A stretch of DNA of 5,577 nt, taken from NCBI GenBank assembly GCA_946627685.1, contig CAMOVV010000093.1, positions 1-5,577 on the forward strand, given 5' to 3'. This document shows positions 5,467-5,577 of the stretch, piece by piece. The translations under genes were made by a program, and so were the position numbers. The notes beneath the pieces were generated by a model. That model searched no databases and was not told the origin of the DNA. It saw nothing but the letters and a program-made list of their open reading frames with translations. This stretch comes from an uncultured Bacteroidales bacterium. GTDB lineage: Bacteria > Bacteroidota > Bacteroidia > Bacteroidales > UBA932. Position 1 is the stretch's first letter. Each line of letters starts with the position of its first letter.

Positions 5467-5577
5467 TCACGCACTTGGCATTTCGGAAGGGCTTTTCTTC
5501 GCAGATTCCGTAGTTCCGGAGATAGGTGGAGAATCCGCTGTAAAGTAACCCCCTTTATCTTTTCTTTTCATCGAAAT
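5467..5577 (-). CDS. Possible C-terminal end of an upstream gene, or chance open frame
   Basis: A minus-strand frame is open from the right edge to a TGA at 5469-5467, giving 36 residues; an ATG at 5571 would give 34 (MKRKDKGGYFTADSPPISG...). It could be the tail of a gene that starts outside the window. The other two minus frames are also partly open, the length is short, and the Pro/Ser/Lys-rich tail resembles no family I know. I keep it only as tentative. Otherwise I see no gene in 5419-5577. Confidence 0.2.
   Translation of the reverse strand: MSMKRKDKGGYFTADSPPISGTTESAKKSPSEMPSA
5484..5510. repeat. Hairpin carrying repeat copy 2
   Basis: CGGAA (5484-5488) and TTCCG (5506-5510) form a 5-bp stem around a 17-base loop containing the second copy of TTTCTTCGCAGAT (5494-5506). 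The stem sequence differs from that of copy 1 while the 13-base repeat is identical. The stem alone is short. Confidence 0.4.

Noticed and set aside
5432..5506. Two copies of TTTCTTCGCAGAT as a minimal CRISPR array
   Set aside because: There are only two copies of 13 bases, with unlike flanking sequence, no further units and no cas genes nearby.
5348..5548. 66-codon plus-strand open frame
   Set aside because: It overlaps the lipoprotein start and its consensus promoter, has no promoter of its own, and matches no family I know.

Overview
The window looks like chromosomal DNA from a Bacteroidota member, most likely order Bacteroidales. The evidence is two exact matches to the Bacteroides-type housekeeping promoter (TTTG, 19 bp, TAnnTTTG), start codons without clear Shine-Dalgarno sequences, Sec/SPII lipoproteins, and protein families typical of that group (a DUF6249-like membrane protein beside an ECF sigma factor, EamA permeases, a lipoprotein serine hydrolase). 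Most of the window is GC-rich (about 55-65% in lines I counted), which would suit an Alistipes/Rikenellaceae-like organism, but the genus cannot be fixed from this sequence.

Layout. (1) Bases 1-1143, minus strand: a three-gene regulatory operon, read right to left. It holds a DUF6249-like three-helix membrane protein, an ECF sigma factor 3 bp further on, and a small single-helix membrane protein that overlaps the sigma gene by 14 bp and runs off the left edge. The last is the natural candidate for a sigma regulator. (2) Bases 1247-3241, minus strand: a two-gene operon of a secreted lipoprotein serine hydrolase (beta-lactamase/penicillin-binding fold) followed 18 bp later by a 10-helix EamA/DMT permease. 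(3) Bases 3242-3436: a divergent promoter region with a Bacteroidota-type promoter element at each end and a very GC-rich block with inverted repeats in the middle. (4) Bases 3437-4378, plus strand: a second, only distantly similar EamA/DMT permease with a GTG start. (5) Bases 4379-4555: a convergent intergenic region with one terminator candidate for each side. (6) Bases 4556-5356, minus strand: a clearly AT-richer gene for a lipoprotein of unknown function, with its own promoter and terminator. (7) Bases 5419-5577: no confident gene; two hairpins share a 13-base repeat, and a short open frame reaches the right edge.

How the genes relate. The sigma operon is a self-contained signalling unit. 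The hydrolase and the two permeases form a small export/hydrolysis neighbourhood around a shared divergent promoter region; the substrates cannot be read from sequence. The AT-rich lipoprotein is a separate transcription unit and may have been acquired horizontally. I found no CRISPR array, insertion sequence, tRNA or rRNA. Nothing here clearly amounts to a new defence or mobile system; the least-explained parts are the AT-rich lipoprotein and the repeat-hairpin region upstream of it.
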